Source: Stenotrophomonas hibiscicola ATCC 19867 (GTDB taxonomy: Bacteria > Pseudomonadota > Gammaproteobacteria > Xanthomonadales > Xanthomonadaceae). From it: a stretch of 46,645 nucleotides of DNA. Below are positions 1 through 8,083 of the stretch, one piece after another; the first letter of the stretch is position 1; the number at the start of each line of letters is the position of its first letter. The notes under the pieces were generated by a model. That model worked only from the letters and a program-made list of their open reading frames with translations. It ran no database searches and was not told where the DNA came from. The translations under genes were made by a program, and so were the position numbers. The stretch covers positions 1 to 46,645 of the forward strand of contig NZ_KB907499.1 in the NCBI RefSeq assembly GCF_000382065.1, in the 5' to 3' direction.

Positions 1-235
1 GCCCGGACATACCGTCCTGGCTCATTTTTTCCAGGACAGCCAACTTGAACGGGAGGTCATAGAACCGGGCCTGGCGATGAAATCCGCGCCAACCATACAG
101 CCGATAGGTCGCCACCCAGCGCCTGACCGTGGAGGCCTCCAGGCTGTGGCGACGAGCAACGGCTTTGACTGATGTGGAGGTCTTGCAGGCCTCTTTGGCG
201 ACCTGCAGTTTGAAACGAGCGTCGTATCTGTTCAT
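1..235 (-). CDS. IS3-family transposase OrfA (IS150-like), partial
   Basis: The first 78 codons of a transposase DNA-binding subunit are present; the rest is cut by the window edge. The protein starts MNRYDARFKLQVAKEA and contains a first helix-turn-helix (SVKAVARRHSLEASTVRRWV, about residues 22-41). A second FKLAVLEKM segment follows near residue 65, opening another helix-turn-helix. This two-HTH layout is that of IS150-type OrfA, which binds the terminal repeats and is normally fused to OrfB by frameshifting. The ATG at 235 lies 48 bp inside the presumed terminus, a usual position for such elements. The family is clear from the sequence; the exact IS name cannot be assigned. Confidence 0.75.
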   Translation of the reverse strand, partial: MNRYDARFKLQVAKEACKTSTSVKAVARRHSLEASTVRRWVATYRLYGWRGFHRQARFYDLPFKLAVLEKMSQDGMSG

Positions 236-283
236 GTATCCCTCGGGGTTGGATCTGGCGTCCAACTCCCGGGGGTCACTTCA
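1..283 (-). mobile_element. IS3-family insertion sequence, terminal part
   Basis: This is the end of an insertion sequence that runs off the left edge of the window. It carries the start of an OrfA-type transposase. On the minus strand the presumed outer terminus begins TGAAGTGACCCCC at 283, like the TG-starting inverted repeats of IS3/IS150 elements. The terminus abuts the interior of a palindromic repeat (284-326), so the element seems to have inserted into that repeat. The second transposase frame and the other terminus lie outside the window, so completeness cannot be judged. Confidence 0.7.
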
Positions 284-326
284 TGGACGGGTTTACGGCG
301 TCCCCCGCAACCGGACTCACCCCGCC
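284..326. repeat. Truncated copy of the core-plus-arm palindromic element
   Basis: One arm (302-326) and the adjacent part of the core (284-301) of the repeat seen complete at 38052-38153. Read on the minus strand it gives an arm closely matching GGCGGGGTGAGTCCGG followed by core bases ACGCCGTAAACCCGTCC. The other half is absent and is replaced by the end of the insertion sequence. Confidence 0.6.
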
Positions 327-400
327 ATCCCACCCTGGCCCGGCCCATTCGATATCCCGGCGTCGGACGGCAAGAGCGTTGGGTTTCCAAGTGGAAAGAG

Positions 401-441
401 GGGTCAGATCCGTTTTCCGCAGGAAAACGGATCTGACCCCG
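401..441. repeat. GGGGTCAGATCC palindrome
   Basis: A near-perfect inverted repeat with arms GGGGTCAGATCCGTTTTCC and GGAAAACGGATCTGACCCC around a short loop. Related but decayed palindromes lie at 5401-5439, 7972-8010 and 38229-38278. It could fold as a hairpin on either strand. No function is evident. Confidence 0.7.
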
Positions 442-512
442 GAAGTGACCTGGCTTTTGTTTTTTGCTTTTCTTTCTTCAATCCGGGGTGGACGCGCACG
501 GAAATTTTCCGT

Positions 513-695
513 GGCCGGGAGGGTGGGCTACGCAGGGGCGTGAGCCGCATGGGCCCGAGGCATGCCTCGGGCGGGTTGGGCAGGACGCCCAACCCCGGTC
601 TTGCCGTGTGCGCAGGACAGCGCACACGAGCAAGCGGCGACCGAGCCTACAAGGACGTATTCACGGCGTCCCCTGCGCAGCCCACCCTCCCGGCC
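513..695. repeat. Long palindromic element with nested hairpins (core-plus-arm family)
   Basis: The outer arms 513-538 and 670-695 are complementary at 25 of 26 positions (GGCCGGGAGGGTGGGCT...). The core next to the right arm reads, on the minus strand, ACGCCGTGAATACGTCC then GGCTCGGTCGC, as in the copy at 38052-38153. Between core and left arm lie three further small inverted repeats (CCCGAGGC/GCCTCGGG, GGTTGGGC/GCCCAACC, GTGTGCGC/GCGCACAC). Both orientations are possible. It fills most of the 236-828 intergenic stretch, in which I see no gene. Confidence 0.65.
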
Positions 696-770
696 TGCCC
701 TCAGCAGCCCAGCACTTCGACCGACCACCCCGAGGGGCTTCGCCGTTGGCTGGATAATCAGATATCCCGT

Positions 771-805
771 AAACAAAAACGCCCCAGCACAGGGCCAGGG
801 CGTTC
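771..805 (-). terminator. Rho-independent terminator of the distal MCP gene
   Basis: On the minus strand the stem AACGCCC/GGGGCGTT closes around a GC-rich loop and is followed by TTTTTGTTT. It lies about 25 bp past the MCP stop at 829. Confidence 0.8.
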
Positions 806-828
806 TCGTACCTCAGGTCAGGCAGGCA

Positions 829-3207
829 TCAGAATTCCTGCCAGTCCCCGTCGGCCAGTTCCGTGGCCATCGGGCGACCACCCGCGCTGCGGCGGGCGGG
901 CGGGGCGGCCGGAGCCGGTGCCGCCGATGCGGCAGCACGCGGGGCCGGGGCCGCGGCGACGCGCGGTGCAACCACGGTATCGGCTTCGTCGACCACGAAG
1001 ATCGACACGGCCTCGCTGAGGTGGCCGGCCTGTTCTTCCATGGCACGGGCGGCGGCGGTGGCTTCCTCCACCAGAGCAGCATTCTGCTGCGTGGTTTCGT
1101 CCATCTGCACCACGGTCTGGTTGACCTGCTCGATGCCGGCGCTCTGTTCCTGCGAAGCGGCGGAGATCTCGGCCATGATGTCGGTCACGCGCTGCACCGA
1201 GGCGACGATCTCGCCCATGGTGGCGCCAGCCTTGTGCACCAGCGCCGAGCCATCGTTCACCTTGCCGACCGAGTCGTCGATCAGGCCCTTGATTTCCTTG
1301 GCGGCGGCGGCCGAGCGCTGGGCGAGGGTACGCACTTCGCTGGCAACCACGGCGAAGCCACGGCCCTGTTCGCCGGCACGGGCGGCTTCCACCGCGGCGT
1401 TCAGTGCCAGGATGTTGGTCTGGAACGCGATGCCGTCGATGACGCTGATGATCTCGGCGATTTTCTTCGACGAGGCTTCGATGGCCGACATGGTGGTAAC
1501 CACCTGGCCCACCACCTCACCGCCCTGCGAGGCGACGCCATGGGCGCCGATGGCGAGCTGGTTGGCCTGGCGGGCGTGTTCGGCGTTCTGGCGCACGGTG
1601 GAGGTCAGTTCCTCCATCGAGGCTGCGGTTTCTTCCAGATTGGCGGCCTGCTGTTCGGTACGGCGCGACAGATCGCTGTTGCCCGAGGCGATCTCGCCGG
1701 CGGCCGAGCTGATCGCGCGGCTGGACTGCTTGATGCGGGTGACGATCTCGCTCAGCTGCGCGGCCGTGGCGTTGGCATCGTCGCGCATACGGGCGAACAC
1801 ACCCTGGTAGTCGCCATGCATGCGCACGGTCAGGTCACCCTGCGACAGTGCGGCGAGCAGGCCGGAGATCTGTTCGATGCTGCCGGCGTTGGCGTCCAGC
1901 AGGCCGTTGATCTGCTGGGCCAGCTGCAGGAAGAAGCCTTCTTTGTCGGTAGCATCGATGCGGCCGGACAGGTCGCCGGCGGCGGCCTGGGCGATCACGC
2001 GGGCCACTTCCGCTTCAACCTGCGCTTCCTGGGTACGGTCGCGCCATTCCACCACGTAGCCGACAGTGTCACCGTCCTCATTGCGGATGGTCGAGACGAC
2101 CTGGGCAAACTGGGCGTCGCCATACTGCATCGGGCGGCGGGCGACACCGTGCGCCTTCAGGTTGCCCAGCAGGGTCTGGTCCATTTCGCCACGGTGCTCA
2201 AGCACGGTGACCGGCTTGCCGATCAGCGAGGCCTGGGCATCGAAGTCCGGCAGGTCGCGGCGCACGTCGTCCTGGTACTGGCTCAGGGTCTGCTGCAGGG
2301 CGCGATTGGTGTAAACGATGGTGTTGCTGGTATCAGTCAGGTACACGCCGGTGGAGCTGTAATCCAGCGCGGTGCGGATGCGCAGGTTCTCGCGGGCGAC
2401 CGCCTGGTCGGTCTCGATGCGTTCGCGCAGGTCGCGCTGCATGCGCTGCATGGCCTGCATCAGTTCGCCTACCTCGTCCTGGCGGCTGACGTCGATATGG
2501 CCATCGAGCTTGCCACCGGCGACGTCGTTGGCGACCGAGACGGCGCCGCGCACGCTGCCGACCAGTGCGCGGGCGAACAGCCAGACCAGCACCAGGCCGA
2601 GCGCGGCGCCACCCAGCAGGGCGATCACGGTCAGCACGGCCGAGGCGGAATAGGTGGACGCGGCCTGTTCGCGCGAGGCGCGGGCCAGACGGTTGTCTTC
2701 GGCGATCAGCGCTTCCAGTGCCGAGGCGGCCTTGCGGTGCTTGGTGCGGGTTTCGCCGACGAAGGTATCGATGGCATCGTCCGGCAGGTCCAGTTCCAGC
2801 ATCTCGGTGACACTGTCATAGGAGGCCAGGGCGTCCTTCCACTCCTTGGCGAACGTGTCGAACAGCTTCTTCTGCTGCGCGTTGTCGACCAGCTTCGGGT
2901 ACTCCTTGATCGACTTGTCCATGCTCGCGCGCAGCTCGACGCCCTGCTTGCGCGCATCGGACTTGACGTCGTCGCTGGCCCGGATCAGTTGCTGGTAGGC
3001 GGCATTGCGGTATTCGCCCAGCATGCCGCGCATCTCGCCGGCGAGGCGGATGCTCTCCATGCGTGAACCGGCCAGCTCGGTGGTGACGTTGTTCAGCGAA
3101 TGCAGGCCGCGATAGGCGACGATGCCCTGCAACAGCATCACCAGCAGGAGGACGCCGAAAGTCAGCAGCAGCTTCGGCATCAGTTTCAGGTTGTTGATCC
3201 ACGGCAT
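829..3207 (-). CDS. Methyl-accepting chemotaxis protein with PAS domain (MCP1)
   Basis: A transmembrane chemoreceptor of 792 residues that feeds CheW/CheA. It has a membrane helix near 11-31, a helical periplasmic sensor region (about 32-188, four-helix-bundle type), a second membrane helix near 190-213 and a HAMP linker. A PAS domain (about 275-395, [10 protein letters not shown]...[10 protein letters not shown]) and a second HAMP-like segment precede the signalling hairpin, whose tip contains [19 protein letters not shown]. The C-terminus ends in DWQEF after an Ala/Pro-rich linker, resembling the xWxxF tether for CheR/CheB. No cheR or cheB is in this window. Part of the signalling domain is nearly identical in DNA to the MCP gene at 5448-7697. 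The ATG at 3207 is preceded by AGGAG about 12 nt upstream. The ligand cannot be inferred. Confidence 0.95.
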   Translation of the reverse strand: MPWINNLKLMPKLLLTFGVLLLVMLLQGIVAYRGLHSLNNVTTELAGSRMESIRLAGEMRGMLGEYRNAAYQQLIRASDDVKSDARKQGVELRASMDKSIKEYPKLVDNAQQKKLFDTFAKEWKDALASYDSVTEMLELDLPDDAIDTFVGETRTKHRKAASALEALIAEDNRLARASREQAASTYSASAVLTVIALLGGAALGLVLVWLFARALVGSVRGAVSVANDVAGGKLDGHIDVSRQDEVGELMQAMQRMQRDLRERIETDQAVARENLRIRTALDYSSTGVYLTDTSNTIVYTNRALQQTLSQYQDDVRRDLPDFDAQASLIGKPVTVLEHRGEMDQTLLGNLKAHGVARRPMQYGDAQFAQVVSTIRNEDGDTVGYVVEWRDRTQEAQVEAEVARVIAQAAAGDLSGRIDATDKEGFFLQLAQQINGLLDANAGSIEQISGLLAALSQGDLTVRMHGDYQGVFARMRDDANATAAQLSEIVTRIKQSSRAISSAAGEIASGNSDLSRRTEQQAANLEETAASMEELTSTVRQNAEHARQANQLAIGAHGVASQGGEVVGQVVTTMSAIEASSKKIAEIISVIDGIAFQTNILALNAAVEAARAGEQGRGFAVVASEVRTLAQRSAAAAKEIKGLIDDSVGKVNDGSALVHKAGATMGEIVASVQRVTDIMAEISAASQEQSAGIEQVNQTVVQMDETTQQNAALVEEATAAARAMEEQAGHLSEAVSIFVVDEADTVVAPRVAAAPAPRAAASAAPAPAAPPARRSAGGRPMATELADGDWQEF

Positions 3208-3260
3208 GGGCGTTGCGAGCTCCTAAGGCAGACGCGCCCGGGCATCGGGCCCGGTTGCAG

Positions 3261-3293
3261 CAGAAACCACGCCGGCACCAGCACCGGCGTGGT
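3261..3293 (-). terminator. Hairpin after the small secreted-protein gene
   Basis: A 10-bp stem (ACCACGCCGG/CCGGCGTGGT) followed on the minus strand by TTTCTG. It lies 16 bp past the stop of the gene at 3309 and may terminate or attenuate transcription before MCP1. A second GC-rich hairpin sits at about 3235-3255. Confidence 0.55.
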
Positions 3294-3308
3294 CCGACGG
3301 ACAGCGGA

Positions 3309-3692
3309 TTACTTGATGTTGGCCAGCTTCAGGCCAGCCGGCGAGCTGACTTCGATTTCCGCGCGCGAGGCGTCACGCTGGATCTTGCCGATCACGCACA
3401 CGGTCTTGCCTTCCAGGGTTTCCAGCGGGAAGGAGAACTTGCTGCGGTTCTCGCCGGCGATGCGGGCCGAGAAGGTGTGGCGCGGGAAGGCGCCGCCCAT
3501 GTACAGGAAGGTCGGCTGGCCTTCGGAACCTTCTGCGTAGCGGGCCTTTTCGACCTTGCCGCAGACCATGCCGTCCTTGCCGACCGAGCGCGGTGCCAGT
3601 TCCGGCGGGATCATGTCGGCCGACTGGGCGAACGCGGAGGAGGCGGTGGCGGCCAGGACAGCGGCCGAAACGAACGCAAGCAGGGACTTCAT
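3309..3692 (-). CDS. Small secreted protein, possible OB-fold
   Basis: A 127-residue protein with a clear signal peptide (MKSLLAFVSAAVLAATASSAFA, cleavage after AFA near residue 22). The mature part contains two VC-G segments (VCGKVEKARY and TVCVIGKI), a FLYMGG stretch and a Lys-rich end. This alternation of short beta strands (CGKV...FLYMGG...KTVCVIGKI) resembles small periplasmic OB-fold proteins; that is a fold guess only. It sits between cheW and an MCP gene and has a sigma-28-like promoter of its own (3765-3791), which suggests expression with late flagellar/chemotaxis genes. GGAG lies about 13 nt upstream of the ATG. I do not recognise a named family, and a periplasmic role in motility is inference from position alone. 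Confidence 0.8.
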   Translation of the reverse strand: MKSLLAFVSAAVLAATASSAFAQSADMIPPELAPRSVGKDGMVCGKVEKARYAEGSEGQPTFLYMGGAFPRHTFSARIAGENRSKFSFPLETLEGKTVCVIGKIQRDASRAEIEVSSPAGLKLANIK

Positions 3693-3764
3693 CGAGGTAT
3701 ATCTCCGGGGATGGTGATGGTCGTTCCGGTTCCGCGCGCTCCTGCGCGACCGGCTTCTGTCCCC

Positions 3765-3791
3765 CTATCGGCACTGCCGGGGAGAACTGAA
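3765..3791 (-). promoter_or_regulatory. Sigma-28 promoter candidate for the small secreted protein
   Basis: Minus strand TTCAGTTC, 11-nt spacer, GCCGATAG, about 75 nt before the ATG. The -10 matches 7 of 8 to GCCGATAA; the -35 matches 5 of 8 to TAAAGTTT. Confidence 0.6.
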
Positions 3792-3828
3792 GGGTTTTGT
3801 GACCGGAACGTGAAGCAGGTCCGCTCGA

Positions 3829-4320
3829 TCAGGCAGCAGCGTCTTCGGCAAGGGCGTTCTGCCCCATGTCGGCGCTGTCGAGCAGGGTCTCGATGTCCAG
3901 CAGGATCAGCATGCGGTCGTCGTGGGTGCCGATGCCGGAGATGAAGCGGGTGTCGACGGCAGCGCCGAATTCCGGGGTCGGACGGATCTGCTCGGCCGAC
4001 AGCGGGATGACGTCCGAGACGCTGTCGACCACGATGCCGACCACGCGGTCTTCGACGTTCAGCACGATCATCACGGTGAAGGCGTCGTAGCGGGCATTGT
4101 CCAGGCGCAGCTTCAGGCGCAGGTCGATGACCGGCACGATGGTGCCGCGCAGGTTGATCACGCCCTTGATGTAGTCCGGTGCATCCGGCACCCGGGTGAC
4201 GGCGTCGTAGCCGCGGATTTCCTGCACCTTGAGGATGTCCACGCCGTAGTGCTCGTCACCAAGGGTGAAGCTGAGGAATTCGCCACCGGCGCTGGCGGCG
4301 GAGTTGGTCTTGTCGTTCAT
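3829..4320 (-). CDS. cheW: Chemotaxis coupling protein CheW
   Basis: A single-domain CheW of 163 residues that links receptors to CheA in the signalling array. After a short flexible N-terminus it shows the family pattern: [22 protein letters not shown], the [20 protein letters not shown] segment (about 48-67), then [13 protein letters not shown] and the [16 protein letters not shown] end. Length and motifs are those of a canonical CheW without fused domains. It has its own strong sigma-28-like promoter (4363-4389), so it is probably a separate late unit rather than part of the ycgR transcript. It may serve both CheA proteins encoded in this window; which one it prefers cannot be told from sequence. 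Confidence 0.96.
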   Translation of the reverse strand: MNDKTNSAASAGGEFLSFTLGDEHYGVDILKVQEIRGYDAVTRVPDAPDYIKGVINLRGTIVPVIDLRLKLRLDNARYDAFTVMIVLNVEDRVVGIVVDSVSDVIPLSAEQIRPTPEFGAAVDTRFISGIGTHDDRMLILLDIETLLDSADMGQNALAEDAAA

Positions 4321-4362
4321 CGAGGGGTCCTGGTTCTGCCGGAAGTCCCGGTGTCAGGCTCG

Positions 4363-4389
4363 ATATCGGCCCCGCCGGGGGGGACTTTA
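4363..4389 (-). promoter_or_regulatory. Sigma-28 promoter for cheW
   Basis: Minus strand TAAAGTCC, 11-nt spacer, GCCGATAT. This is among the best matches in the window to TAAAGTTT-N11-GCCGATAA and lies about 43 nt before the cheW ATG. Confidence 0.8.
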
Positions 4390-4405
4390 GGTGCCGGCTC
4401 GGAGG

Positions 4406-4500
4406 CATCCGCGCATGGCGTGCGTCTGCCGAGGATCGGTAGTGCCGGCCGCTGGCCGGCAACGGCAATATGCGGGTTGCCGGCCAGCGGCCGCCACTAC
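4406..4500. repeat. SMAG-type palindrome pair plus a decayed copy
   Basis: At 4439-4500 a GTAG-headed hairpin (GTAGTGCCGGCCGCTGGCCGGCA, 4439-4461) is followed by its inverted copy ending CACTAC at 4500. This is a typical head-to-head SMAG dimer. At 4406-4430 a decayed palindrome around GCGCATGGCGTGCG resembles the GTAGATCCACGCCATG subfamily. The pair lies between ycgR and the cheW promoter and may act as a transcription end for ycgR. Confidence 0.8.
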
Positions 4501-4515
4501 CCATTGAAACGCGCC

Positions 4516-5289
4516 CTACAGCTCGCCGTTGCGGCGTGCCTTGCGCTGGCGGTCGATGCGGAAGATGTAGCGCTGGATGGCGCTGTCGGCGCCGCGCGGC
4601 AGGGTGTCAAAGCGCATGCCCACCCGCTTGATCTCGATCCCGTTGGGTTGGCGCTGCGGCAACAGGTTGCAGACAACCAGCCCGATCTCCAGGTCCGGGC
4701 CGTCGGGCAACGACAGCACCGCCGGGTAGCGCTTCTGCAGGCTGAACACTGCGCAATCGGTAGGCACGGCGACCGCCAGGCCGCCGCCACTGATGTCCAC
4801 CACCCGCATCGACAGGGCGTCGGCGCGGCTCTCGCCGGCGGGGATCAGCAGTTGGGGCGAATCGGTGACGGGGGTTTCCAGCCGGTACATCTCACGGCGT
4901 TGCAGATGCACCAGTTCGTCCGGAAGGGGAGCGCGAAAGGCAACGTGCCCATCGTTGTCCACGCGCTCCAGCGCTTGCAGGCGGAACCGCACGAGGACAC
5001 GCTCGAGCTGGGCGAAGCACAGCAGATGGTCGGCCTGTTCAGCGGCGCGGTTGGAAGCCTCCTGCAGGCTGCCATCGAGCAGCAGGTAGTCTTCATCCTC
5101 TTCGAGTTCGAGCAGTGCGGTCGGGAACGACCGGTCGCGGCCGTCGATATGGGCATTGATCAGTGATCGCTGGTCGATCAGCGAGCGCAGCAGCTGGCGC
5201 AACTGGCGCGGGTTGCGGACCAGGAAACGTTCGTCGGCGGCATCAGCCGCGTGGACATCATGCACTGCAGTGTCGTTGCCGTCGGACAT
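4516..5289 (-). CDS. ycgR: Flagellar brake protein YcgR (PilZ domain)
   Basis: A 257-residue cyclic-di-GMP receptor that slows or biases the flagellar motor by contacting stator or switch proteins. The N-terminal half (about 20-125) matches the YcgR N-domain. The C-terminal half is a PilZ domain with both ligand motifs: RREMYR near residue 131 (the RxxxR site) and DISGGGLAV near 165 (the D/NxSxxG site). Both are intact, so binding is expected. The gene sits between MCP2 and cheW and has a possible sigma-28 promoter at 5345-5371, in line with YcgR being a late flagellar gene in other bacteria. The ATG at 5287-5289 opens the conserved frame. Confidence 0.93.
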   Translation of the reverse strand: MSDGNDTAVHDVHAADAADERFLVRNPRQLRQLLRSLIDQRSLINAHIDGRDRSFPTALLELEEDEDYLLLDGSLQEASNRAAEQADHLLCFAQLERVLVRFRLQALERVDNDGHVAFRAPLPDELVHLQRREMYRLETPVTDSPQLLIPAGESRADALSMRVVDISGGGLAVAVPTDCAVFSLQKRYPAVLSLPDGPDLEIGLVVCNLLPQRQPNGIEIKRVGMRFDTLPRGADSAIQRYIFRIDRQRKARRNGEL

Positions 5290-5344
5290 GGAATCTATGG
5301 TCAGGGGCGGGCGCCAGCACGCGTTGGCGCGAGGCTCGATGGGG

Positions 5345-5371
5345 ATATCGGCCTCTGCACCGGATTATGAA
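5345..5371 (-). promoter_or_regulatory. Sigma-28 promoter candidate for ycgR
   Basis: Minus strand TTCATAAT, 11-nt spacer, GCCGATAT. The -10 is good and the -35 is poor, so the site is held as moderate. It lies about 56 nt before the ycgR ATG. Confidence 0.5.
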
Positions 5372-5400
5372 GTGGGATTTGCATCACTTTCCATGCGTAA

Positions 5401-5439
5401 GGGACCAGACCCCTCTCCCGAAGGAGAAGGGTCCGACCC
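5401..5439 (-). terminator. Palindrome after MCP2, possible terminator
   Basis: The arms GACCCTTCTCC and GGGAGAGGGGTC pair on the minus strand around TTC, 9 bp past the MCP2 stop. There is no run of T after it. It resembles the GGGGTCAGATCC palindrome family at 401-441. Confidence 0.45.
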
Positions 5440-5447
5440 TCGCGACA

Positions 5448-7697
5448 TCAGAACTCCTGCCAGTCGCCGTCTGCAGCCAGCGCCGACTGGGCTGTCCCGG
5501 TGCGCAGCGTACGTGCCGGGGCCGCCTTCACGACCGGTGCGGCAGCTGCGACCTGGCGCGGTACCGGCGCCGCCAGCGGACGCGCCGGAATGGCCGTCGT
5601 GCCCTGCGATGCCAGCCGGAAGCGGGCCACGGCTTCGCCCAGCTGCACGGCCTGGTCTTCCATCGCACGCGCGGCGGCGGTGGCTTCCTCCACCAGCGCA
5701 GCGTTCTGCTGGGTGGTTTCGTCCATCTGCACCACGGTCTGGTTGACCTGCTCGATGCCGGCGCTCTGTTCCTGCGATGCGGCGGAGATCTCGGCCATGA
5801 TGTCGGTCACGCGCTGCACCGAGGCGACGATCTCGCCCATCGTGCTGCCGGCCTGGTGCACCAGGCTGGAGCCTTCGGCGACCTTGCCCACCGAGTCGTC
5901 GATCAGGCCCTTGATTTCCTTGGCGGCGGCGGCCGAGCGCTGGGCGAGGGTACGCACTTCGCTGGCAACCACGGCGAAGCCACGGCCCTGTTCGCCGGCA
6001 CGGGCGGCTTCCACCGCGGCGTTCAGTGCCAGGATGTTGGTCTGGAACGCGATGCCGTCGATGACGCTGATGATCTCGGCGATTTTCTTCGACGAGGCTT
6101 CGATGGCCGACATGGTGGTAACCACCTGGCCGACCACCTCGCCGCCCTGCGAGGCGACGCCATGGGCGCCGATGGCGAGCTGGTTGGCCTGGCGGGCGTG
6201 TTCGGCGTTCTGGCGCACGGTGGAGGTCAGTTCCTCCATCGAGGCGGCGGTTTCCTCCAGGTTGGCGGCCTGCTGCTCGGTACGGCGCGACAGGTCGCTG
6301 TTGCCCGAGGCGATCTCGCCGGCGGCAAGCGTGATGCTCGAAGCGCTGGCCTGGATCTGGCTCACGATCTGGGTCAGCTGCGTAACCGTGGTATTGGCAT
6401 CGTCACGCATGCGCGCGAACACGCCGTTGAACTGGCCGTCCATGCGCGCGGTCAGATCGCCGGCTGCGATCGATTGCAGCAGCTGCGAGAGCTGGCCGAG
6501 GTTGCCGTCGGCCACCTGCATCATGCTGTTGAGCTGCTCGATCATCACGCGGAAATCGTGATCGAAGCGCTGCGCGTCACCGCGCTGGCTGAAGTCGCCC
6601 GCAGCGGCGGCCGAGGCCAGGTGCTGGATCTGCGTATTGATGGCCAGCAGGCTGGCCTTGGCGGCGTCCATCGATTCGTGCAGGATCGCGCGGCTGCCTG
6701 GCAGGCGGCGGGCGTCCGGAGCAAGGTTGCCGATGGCGTACTGGTTGAGCACTTCAATGGCATCGACGATCGCATCGAGGTGTTCGAAGATCACCGTGTT
6801 GATGCCGCTGGCCAGCTGGCCGTAGACGCCCGGGAAGTCTTCCGGAATACGGTGGCTGATGTCCGGGCCGGCATGCATCTGTGCCATCAGCTGCGTCTGC
6901 TCGCTGAAACGGCGCAGCATTGCGGTCATTTCGGCCGTGGCCGTAAGCATCCTGCCGGCTTCGTCCCTGCTGGTGGCCTGGGTGCTGACGCTGAGATCGC
7001 CGCGGGCGACCGCCTGGATGGCATGCACGGCCTTGCCCAGCGGGCCGGTGACCGCGCGCGAGATGACGATGGCCAGCGCGGCGGCCACCAGCGACAGCAG
7101 GATGATGCAGCCGATGATGGCGATCATGCTGTTGCGATGGGTGGCGTTGGCGTCGGCGATCTTGCCGTCCATCTGCCCGGCGATATGGGCGCCCAGTGCC
7201 TTCATCGCAGCGAACAGGTCGCGGCGCGCCGGGCGTGACTGCTCGTCGGAGATCTGCCGCGCCAGGACGCCGTCACCGGCGGTCACGGCGTCGCGCATCG
7301 CCTTGTTGGCGGCGAAATAGCGATCCAGTTGCGCGCTGGCTGCGCGATACAGTTCACGCTCCTTGTCCAGCGCCGGCAGCGCCGCGTACGCCGCCAGTTC
7401 GTCATGTACGGCCTTGGCGGTGTCGTCCATGCGCTTGTTGTAGTCGGCCACCTTTTCCGGCTGGTCGAGCATGCTCAGCTGGGCCAGTTCGTAGGTGCGG
7501 AACTCCCCGAGCTGCGAGCGCGCCTCGCCCAGGTGCTGGACCGAGGGGATATCGTTGCCAGCCATGTCGCGTAGCTGCGCGTTGGCTTCGCTCAGTCGCA
7601 GCAGGGCGAACGCGCCGAGGATCAGGGTCATCAACGTGGTGAGGGTGAACCCCACAGCCAGCTTGCGGGCGATGGGCAGATCTTGGAACCACTTCAT
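5448..7697 (-). CDS. Methyl-accepting chemotaxis protein (MCP2)
   Basis: A 749-residue chemoreceptor. A first membrane helix (about 11-31) is followed by a periplasmic helical region to about 188, a second membrane helix ([20 protein letters not shown]) and a HAMP domain starting [12 protein letters not shown] long run of further HAMP-like helices follows (about 255-470, with AAGDFSQR and AAGDLTARM units), so this is a poly-HAMP receptor rather than one with PAS. The signalling hairpin carries [19 protein letters not shown] at its tip. The C-terminus is Ala/Pro-rich and ends DWQEF, as in MCP1. A sigma-28-like promoter at 7807-7833 precedes it. The 242 bp at 5890-6131 are identical to MCP1 DNA. 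The ligand is unknown. Confidence 0.95.
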   Translation of the reverse strand: MKWFQDLPIARKLAVGFTLTTLMTLILGAFALLRLSEANAQLRDMAGNDIPSVQHLGEARSQLGEFRTYELAQLSMLDQPEKVADYNKRMDDTAKAVHDELAAYAALPALDKERELYRAASAQLDRYFAANKAMRDAVTAGDGVLARQISDEQSRPARRDLFAAMKALGAHIAGQMDGKIADANATHRNSMIAIIGCIILLSLVAAALAIVISRAVTGPLGKAVHAIQAVARGDLSVSTQATSRDEAGRMLTATAEMTAMLRRFSEQTQLMAQMHAGPDISHRIPEDFPGVYGQLASGINTVIFEHLDAIVDAIEVLNQYAIGNLAPDARRLPGSRAILHESMDAAKASLLAINTQIQHLASAAAAGDFSQRGDAQRFDHDFRVMIEQLNSMMQVADGNLGQLSQLLQSIAAGDLTARMDGQFNGVFARMRDDANTTVTQLTQIVSQIQASASSITLAAGEIASGNSDLSRRTEQQAANLEETAASMEELTSTVRQNAEHARQANQLAIGAHGVASQGGEVVGQVVTTMSAIEASSKKIAEIISVIDGIAFQTNILALNAAVEAARAGEQGRGFAVVASEVRTLAQRSAAAAKEIKGLIDDSVGKVAEGSSLVHQAGSTMGEIVASVQRVTDIMAEISAASQEQSAGIEQVNQTVVQMDETTQQNAALVEEATAAARAMEDQAVQLGEAVARFRLASQGTTAIPARPLAAPVPRQVAAAAPVVKAAPARTLRTGTAQSALAADGDWQEF

Positions 7698-7806
7698 GCA
7701 GGGTGCTCCAGGTGGGCAGAGTGCCGGCGTCTGTGCGCCGGTTTGGGGGTGGTTGCAGAGCGAACGGTGGTTCCCGGTGGGGTTCGGTGACGGCCGTCAA
7801 TGCGAA

Positions 7807-7833
7807 ATAGCGGCGCAGTCTCGATGGACTTTA
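7807..7833 (-). promoter_or_regulatory. Sigma-28 promoter for MCP2
   Basis: Minus strand TAAAGTCC, 11-nt spacer, GCCGCTAT, about 110 nt before the MCP2 ATG. The -35 is the same as that of cheW; the -10 is shared with the fliD candidate. Confidence 0.72.
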
Positions 7834-7971
7834 TGGACGCAGATCACATTCGGATGCGTAGGGAGGGCAGCGCGGAAGCGTTGCAGCGACGCGGTTTTCG
7901 ATTGGATGAAGTGGTTGCGACAGCAACTATCGTGCCGACGGAGTTCACGATGTGGTTTCGGGGTGCCGTCC

Positions 7972-8010
7972 CGCAGTCATATTCCGTTCCTGCGGAAGGG
8001 AATCTGACCC
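7972..8010. repeat. Decayed GGGGTCAGAT palindrome
   Basis: TCATATTCCGTTCC pairs imperfectly with GGAAGGGAATCTGA around TGC, matching the design of the 401-441 palindrome. The 7698-8083 intergenic stretch holds this, the MCP2 promoter and the cheA terminator; I see no gene in it. Confidence 0.55.
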
Positions 8011-8029
8011 CCCTGGCAGGGCGAACACA

Positions 8030-8068
8030 AACGAAAACCGCCGCCCCGAGGGGCGGCGGTCCATGGTT
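8030..8068 (-). terminator. Rho-independent terminator of the STAS-cheY-cheA operon
   Basis: The stem CCGCCGCCCC/GGGGCGGCGG closes on the minus strand over a very short loop and is followed by TTTTCGTTTG. It starts about 16 bp past the cheA stop. Confidence 0.85.
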
Positions 8069-8083
8069 CGCATGCAGCGTGGA

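Noticed and set aside
562..3066. Long plus-strand reading frame of 834 codons opposite MCP1
   Set aside because: It is antisense to a clear MCP and has only the His/Gly/Asp-rich composition expected of the opposite strand of a high-GC gene.
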